From Prochilodus magdalenae (lineage: Eukaryota; Chordata; Actinopteri; Characiformes; Prochilodontidae), in contig JAMWET010003518.1 in assembly GCA_024036415.1 (NCBI GenBank), positions 388,357 to 452,356 of the forward strand: a stretch of 64,000 bases of DNA, given 5' to 3'. This document shows positions 57,712-64,000 of the stretch, piece after piece. The notes under the pieces were generated by a model. That model had not been told where the DNA came from, did no database searches, and was given only the letters and a program-made list of their open reading frames with translations. The first letter of the stretch is position 1. Each line of letters begins with the position of its first letter. The translations under genes and the position numbers were made by a program.

Positions 57712-58675
57712 TTTTTTGGGAAGAACCTTGGGACAGCATAGTGATTTGTCCCCACCGAATGTGATCATGGTGACTATCGGCGTTCTTGGGTGCGTCTGGA
57801 GTGTTCCCGATCATGGTGATCCGTGCTGTTCTACGGAGGCTGTCGTTCACTCAGTAGGTCTGGATCGGGTTGCCATGACTGTGATGATAGGAGTCGCTGG
57901 TGTAAATCCTGGGTCTCGCCGTGTTTCTTCAGGTTGCCGGAGAGCAGAGAGTAATCACCCCGCGTGCAAACCTGCATGAAACTGCAGGACCATCATCGGC
58001 GATGGATGACAACTACGCCTTCGGTGGAGGAGGTCCAAGCTGTTACGGGTGAGTGCTGAGCTGCCTGAGGCCTATCTTTCCGGGATATTTTGAATTCAAT
58101 GACACTTAGTTCCCGTCCTTTTTTCGACTTGCCATTCTCAGCCGGAAGAAGCTTTGCCATATCACTGGACACGTTTTTGGGCAAAACGTGGTCTTTTATG
58201 ATTCCACAAGAATTTTTATTTATTTATAGTCATGTATTTAGTCTTTTTGGAACTATTAGATGTAGCTACGTGTAATGACCACAGTCTGGTTACATACGCT
58301 AAAGTGAATATTTGCGTCTGACATCCACTTTTAACTTTAATAAGAGCAGCCTTATTTTTTTTTATTATTTAATGAATAAAATTGATTATTAATTATTATT
58401 ATTATTATGATTATGGCTCAACATATTACAGCTGTATAAAATGATTCCTTACGCAATTACACTTAAGATATGTACTTAAAGATGACCTAAAGTGGGCTAG
58501 TGTTGAATGATGGGTAAAAATCAAAGTAGCAAGATCTTTGGGGGGCTCGTAGTGCCTTAAACGTACCCTTGGGCGTGTCCCTTCTCTCTCTCATGAAACG
58601 GATGAATCTAGTTCCCACTATCGATAAAACCATATGGATCTGGATATAGGCACAGCGGTAATCATAAACCTTTCA
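57712..58675 (+). other. Possible exon at 58002-58048, otherwise unassigned
   Basis: An acceptor-like ttcttcag|g near 57931 and a donor GG|GTGAGT at 58049 border a segment with an ATG at 58002 reading MDDNYAFGGGGPSCY. I recognise no family from this. Sequence errors are likely in this region, so the frame is uncertain. The rest (58060-58675) is AT-rich with no feature. Confidence 0.2.
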
Positions 58676-58679
58676 CAGA

Positions 58680-59480
58680 ATTAGCTTTCTGTGGAGGGAA
58701 GCTCTTTAGTGGTGGAAACGCGCTGGTTCCCATCCCCCCACTGTAAACGTGTATAACACGGTGTATTAAACTTCAGATAGTTTAGTGTTAAGCTCCTTAA
58801 ACGCCTCACTCTCATAAAACCATGCAAAAAACAAAACCCAGAAAATATGACACTTACACCCTGGTTCTGTCTGTCTCTGACACACGCACCTTTGGGCGAG
58901 GGGGGCCAGCAGCGACACACTCGCTTACGAAGTTCTAGGCGTCCATGTCGCTGTTCTGGTATCTGTGAGGTACGAGGTGGGGCTCTGGATTTGTATCTGG
59001 AAGGAGATGAAGGTAGCATAAACTTGTTCAGGCTGGTGTGAGGCGTAACCTGAGAGCTCTTGTTGGTTAGATCTGTATACCTTCTGATTTCCCAGCAGTG
59101 CTACTGGAGTTTCCCTCGAGGGGAAAAGTTAGCGAGGAAGTTTGGGTTTTCCCAGGTCTCATGTATGGTGGCGTTTCTTCAAATGCCTGCAGATATGTTA
59201 GAATAAAATAAATAAATATACAAACTTACTAAGATCCACTGTATTCTGTAATTACCAGGTGAATAGGGAGTTGCTCGAGAGTCACGCGATCAGTCAGACA
59301 AATAAAACGTTATGAGGGTAAATAACTGTATATTACGTTGGTCACAAATATAGGATCCAAATATACTAGGCCATGATATATGTTCATACGAATAAGGAAT
59401 ATATGATCCTACGGGCGCTGGGTGTCTCTCTAGTATGAATGGTATGGCGTGTTACAGGTAATGGAGATTTAATTTACAGA
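58680..59480. other. Unassigned; minus copy of the dispersed motif
   Basis: A minus-strand copy of the gggaaccag motif lies at about 58690-58735. A minus frame (59019-58681) has a donor-like GGT|GTAAGT near 58857 and an arginine-rich translation, but no family is recognisable. Confidence 0.3.
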
Positions 59481-59484
59481 CCTG

Positions 59485-60400
59485 TACATGTGGTTGGTGT
59501 GTCACAACAGATAACACCACCTGTACATATAGACAACATGAAAACAAACATGTACATATAGATAATATAGAAAAACACACATGTAAATATAGATAATGAG
59601 TAGAAAAGCACACATGTAACCATGATAGAAATATAAGAAACACACATGTAAATATAGATAAGTATTAGAAAACAAACATGTACCATATAGATAATATAGA
59701 AACACAATCATGTACCATATAGATAAATCGCCAAAAACACGCGCGTACATATAGACAATTATAGAAACAACCTGTACATATAGATACATATTAGACACAA
59801 CACGTGTGCATTACTAGGATAATATAGAAAACACAACAAAGGTACATATAGGATTAAGATAGAAACCACATGCGTACAATATAGATAATATAGAAACACA
59901 ACGGTGTCTATATCTATAAATAATAGTTAGAAAACACCACATATATATAGATAAATATAGAAGAAAGAACAAACGGATTATATATAGATAATATCGAAAA
60001 CACAGGTTGCATATAGACATATATAGAAACAACACATGCACCATAGAGATATATATAGAAATACAGCACAATGTATATATAGATAATATAGAAACACACG
60101 TGCTAGTATATAGGATAATATAGAAAAGCACAAAGTACACACAGATATATAGAAAAAACACACGTGTGACATTATAGACAATATGAGAAACACACTGTGT
60201 GTCATATATATAGATAATTATAGAACACACACATGTGCAATATAGATAATATAGAGAACCCACACATGTGCATATAGGAACAATATAGAAACAACGATTT
60301 GTACATATTAGTACACATATATGAAACACAAATGTTACATATCGAGCAATATAGAAACACCAATGCATAGGTTACTAGGTGCAGTATATATATTAATATG
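59485..60400. repeat. Minisatellite 3, about 30 units of about 30 bp
   Basis: Units approximate acacatgtacatatagata followed by atatagaaa. Length and sequence wobble by one or two bases per unit. Tyrosine/isoleucine/cysteine-rich minus-strand frames of up to 184 codons (60368-59814) are artefacts of the repeat. Confidence 0.93.
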
Positions 60401-60404
60401 AGAA

Positions 60405-61098
60405 GAATGCAAAGAAAATACACCAATAATAGTGATTAAGTAGGTGGCAAACTATAGAAATGGCAGTGCAAAACAGGAAGCAGTGTGCACGAGCATGTAT
60501 AGGACCCAGTTATCATGGCTGCACATTGGCAAGGTATGGGTTTAGGCTAATTATCGGGAAAAGTAATTCGGTCCAGGGCAAAAAAGTGCTGTTGTTGCGT
60601 GGACAGGGGGGGGATGGGCCCTTTAGGGGGGGCCCCCAAAGGGGGATGATATGTTGTGTGTCAGTTATTCATCACATCAAAAATAACTTCTTGTTTACCA
60701 GGCATTACCCAGAAAAACTAGCAGGGGGAATCTGCAGTGTGATACACAGGATCGTTCTATAAAATCACCTAAATAGTCATTTCAGAAATCTTTAAAATAG
60801 AAAATGAATTTTCTGTTGGGGATTGTTTTTACCTCACAACACCATGGATAGTCCCGTTCACCATGATATGGATTTTTAAGGCAGCAACATTGTCATGATG
60901 TATTATCATGTTCAAATATTAATTCAATTTGTTTTTTTTTTTTTTTTACTGTTGGGATTCTGGTTGACCAGCTTAGTCACATTTCATGTCCATATCTTTG
61001 AACCGTAGTTATTCAGGGATCACAGGCGTGTACTGTGCGGGATCTTGGGGAGACGATGCTTTGCTCTGAAAGTGACTTGAATCTTGTTCTCCCTCTAG
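60405..61098. other. Unassigned; G-run cluster at 60606-60655
   Basis: No gene recognised. A cluster of four or more G runs lies at about 60606-60655, and a T run at 60931-60948. Confidence 0.45.
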
Positions 61099-61290
61099 TG
61101 GACACTGTGATTGTGACCAGAACATTGTGACCCCGGTGACCCTGCCCGACTCGCACCCTGCTCCCGGATCCCCACCACGGTGTCACTCGAGGTGTCAATC
61201 CCGGCTCCACAGATGGCACCAGCGTGGATCCTCCACTGTCCATAGACCAGGGCCAGCAGGCCCCCAACGGCTGTTTTTTAACGCCCTGAC
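61099..61290 (+). other. Exon-like segment after a strong acceptor
   Basis: Cttgttctccctctag at 61083-61098 is a good 3' splice-site match. The following 190 bp are GC-rich and open in one frame (GHCDCDQNIVTPVTLPDSHP...). From about 61170 a different frame looks more protein-like (HHGVTRGVNPGSTDGTSVDP, then PLSIDQGQQAPNG). A one-base sequence error could join them, but I cannot tell. No family recognised and no clear donor seen. Confidence 0.25.
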
Positions 61291-61299
61291 CAAACCCAC

Positions 61300-63148
61300 A
61301 ACAGTGCGCGTGTCGAAGTATGAGTTGCACTGATAATTATCACTTTATTAATATTATTATATATAATCATATTATACATATATCTATATGGTCCAATATA
61401 AGCCGAATAATCAAGGAGACGCCGGTATCAGAAGTGCCCGTATTAAATTACCTTATATTACATAGGGAGATTCCTAATCATTACCGTATCATGCTGTGCA
61501 TTTCTTCTAAGGGTGGACCCACTGATAGCTCAGTAAGGAAAAACGGACTGTGTGAAGAACTCTCAGACATAGATGTCGGCGATTCGCATATTTAGAGATC
61601 AAACGGCACTGTGAGCAATCCGGAACGTTCCACTGGATGAGGGGAGCATTCTGTGTTTTCAAGCAGGTTCTGCTGTGATAAATGGTTCCTTATAGAGATT
61701 ACTAAATGATTCCATATCTAACCTTAGGTCTAACTAAAGGAGTTGATGTTTATACATTACCTGGTACACTGCGCAACTGTAATGGATATGGATCAAATGG
61801 CCAACGTGTAGGGTTGACACCATTAGCTTTCTTGACCTACCTGGTGAGTCCAGAGGATGTGAGCTTCCAGTGTCACCTCAGGCCATCAATGGTTTAGGCC
61901 AGGGTGGGGCAACCTGCTTATAGGTCACAGTAATGGGTGTACTGGGGGTTCTCTTTTCAAGACAGAGCAGAGACGGGGATCTCTATGACTTTGCAGTCAT
62001 AGATCCAAACACTCTAGCCAGTAGGGGATATTATTCTTGTTTTATTTCTCTTCTCTGACTATGCGCGTGCATTTATGTAAATATGTAAATATGGTCTTCG
62101 CTGAGGTGAAGGGTAAAAGAACTCCTGTGCAAACCGCACTTTTTTCCCAATAGCATCCAAGATCATATCGCGTATCCAACCAAGACCCACTAAAGGGGCG
62201 CACCCTAACGCGACATCCTGTACGCTAGAAGGAGATGCGCTTTATCACAAGGTTTCGTTAGAGTGGGTGGTGATGGGAACCAGGGGGTCTCTATGACTAC
62301 AACACAAAACTGGAGATCTATTTTGGTTGTGATTTTAAACTAAAACAAAAAAAACCAGTGAAACCTACTTATAAGTTGTATATGGAAAGGTCAAAGATTT
62401 TAAAATATAATAACCTCCCGCAAATAGTATTACTACTTTTTTTGGGATGGAAGCTGGGGTGACGTGGCGGCCTCACAGACAACACCGGTATGTATATCCT
62501 ATCACGACGAAAGATTCGATTATAAACATCTTAAACACCATGGCAGTATGTTCCATAACCATTTCCTGTTAGGTAACTACATGCACAAGAGGAGCAAGCA
62601 TTAATGAATGGTGGACGTCTGGTTCCTGCATCACCACGACTGGGCACTATTCTGGACTGGGTTAGGTTTCTCTGGAAACACGAGTACCGTCACGACCACA
62701 AACCACATCTAGGAATGGACTATTGTTGGACAGTTCTAGTCCATTAAATTAAGCAGTTAATACACCACAGAAATAATACATACGCATATGTTTATTATTA
62801 TTGTATTGTGGTTAAATAATGTACCTTCCGACATCCAAGGGGTAAGTGTACTAGTTTGATGTATTGTGTATTGGTATTGACGTCATTTCCCTCCAGTATG
62901 ATGGTGTGGAATTGTGTATGTATTTAATGCAGTACTTCATGAAACTATAACATATATATGTCACGTATTATTGTGTAACTATTTTAATGTTATTATGTAT
63001 CTGCATTTTCTTATTTTTATTACTATTTTAGTATTATTTATTATGATCGTTTTGATTTTATGTTTATTTATTCACATTATTTCTAATATGTGCGTACTCC
63101 AGATAAATAGCTACTACTCTGTCTTTACTTTGGATTGCTATGTGTCAG
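61300..63148. other. Unassigned; two copies of a short dispersed motif
   Basis: Copies of the gtgatgggaacc motif lie at about 62263-62290 (plus) and 62605-62640 (minus). No gene recognised. AT-rich from 62750. Confidence 0.4.
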
Positions 63149-63385
63149 ACCGATATGCCTCATCCAGGGAGCACCGAGGTGGGGACGCTTAGACCAGCTG
63201 AACGATCGCGAGCAACAGGACCCCCAATGACCAGGAGAGGATCGGCAGCAGAACCAGGTTGGGATGGTCCCAGGCCCTCTGTCAATGGCGGGGTAAAAAG
63301 CCCCTCAACCCCCATACTCGAACCCCCAAACCAGGACCGGCACACAACCTCGCGCTCACGCATGGTTCCACATGGTCACACTTGA
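63149..63385 (+). other. Exon-like GC-rich segment, unidentified
   Basis: A sharp change from AT-rich to GC-rich sequence follows tgtgtcag (acceptor-like, ending at 63148). The next 78 codons are open and rich in P, S, R and G (PPMTRRGSAAEPGWDGPRPS, then VNGGVKSPSTP), ending in TGA at 63383-63385. It looks like a disordered protein segment, but no family is recognised, and the acceptor lacks a strong polypyrimidine tract. Confidence 0.25.
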
Positions 63386-63389
63386 CGTC

Positions 63390-64000
63390 TGACTCTAGCA
63401 CGTACTGTACTGAACACACCTAGGGTTACTGGTCTCACCAACCATCGAGGCGTCCGAGTCCATAAAGTCCAGGCTGTTGAATCAGGTCTTAACTGAGCAC
63501 ATTGTGCTTTTATCTTTTAAAAGGCCACTGCAACCAAAACAAAACAAACAAACATATCAAATAAACTACTAAGATGAAACATGTGTTAGGATGTGTCAGA
63601 CGGTGTGTTCTTATGTGCACTAACTCCAAACATGGACATTGACCGAGGCCCCCAGACGGGTGGTGAACATGGTTATACAGTACATGTCAAACTCAAAAAG
63701 TCTCCATCTGAATGTTCTAAGTGGTCCTTAAACAGGCAGTAGTTCTGGTTGGTCCCATGGGCACTCTACAGACAGACTTCATTGGTTGTACTTCAGCCAG
63801 AGTCCGCATCCAGGTCCGATTCTGCACTGGTTGGAGTAAGTTGATCACTGGTTCTCATCAGACCCAGAGAATTCCATTTCGAGGCGCGGAATGATCTTAC
63901 AACACACACGGACGTCCATGCCAGAGTTGGAGGGAGCATCAGGAAACCCTAGAGTCAAGCACAAGATTCACGTCCTTAAGTCCTAAATTGTCATCTCTGG
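63390..64000. other. Unassigned to window end
   Basis: No gene or repeat recognised; a short A-rich aaacaaaac run lies at about 63536-63556. Confidence 0.4.

Noticed and set aside
59814..60368. 184-codon minus-strand frame rich in Tyr, Cys and Ile
   Set aside because: It follows the 30-bp minisatellite unit; the apparent membrane-like protein is an artefact of repeat translation.
1..64000. CRISPR arrays, operons, rRNA genes and viral remnants
   Set aside because: Looked for on both strands; nothing with the required repeat spacing, conserved rRNA words or viral protein motifs was seen. The sequence is eukaryotic nuclear DNA.

Overview
This is a window of vertebrate nuclear DNA, almost certainly from a teleost fish. 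The evidence is tRNA-derived SINEs with a fish-type 3' tail, Tc1/mariner transposons of fish type, several fish-type dispersed repeats, and dense microsatellites of the GATA, GA/CT, TA, AAT and TG classes. There is no operon structure. Nearly all open frames are chance or lie in simple repeats. The only long intact protein-coding frame is a Tc1-family transposase. The species cannot be fixed from the sequence; an ostariophysan (characin, catfish or cyprinid relative) is a guess.

From 1 to 31 kb the sequence looks like large introns or intergenic DNA. On the minus strand a 38-nt candidate exon at 28593-28630 has a long polypyrimidine tract, an AG acceptor and a GTAAGA donor, and encodes the zinc-ligand end of a C1 domain of the kind seen near the N-terminus of tensins. 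Further along the same strand, at 3294-3314, a short ATG exon with good start context and a GTAAGC donor, downstream of a GA/CT-rich stretch, could be an alternative first exon of the same gene. If both are real, this half of the window holds the 5' introns of a minus-strand gene whose main coding exons lie beyond base 1. Also here are two SINE copies and a fragment, two deletion derivatives of one Tc1 family (one nested inside an older inverted repeat), one rotted mariner-like copy, members of a MITE-like family, and a 430-bp GA tract.

From 31 to 51 kb the main item is a complete Tc1/mariner element (31960-33393) with 61-bp terminal inverted repeats, TA target duplication and an open transposase with D153, D244 and E279 (DD34E). 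Also present are an interstitial telomeric repeat (36490-36531), two more SINEs, a MITE, a second rotted mariner-like copy, and a perfect 64-bp palindrome followed by about 200 bp of nearly pure T.

From 51 to 64 kb simple and tandem repeats dominate: (TA)n, (ATC)n, a 400-bp AAT/GAT array that flips strand, three minisatellites (about 75, 28 and 30 bp units), and four copies of a short dispersed motif. Minisatellite units differ mostly by one-base insertions or deletions, often in homopolymers. This suggests that the region from about 56 kb, and possibly all the way to 64 kb, is poorly polished long-read sequence. Exon-like pieces near 58.0, 61.1 and 63.2 kb are therefore only tentative.
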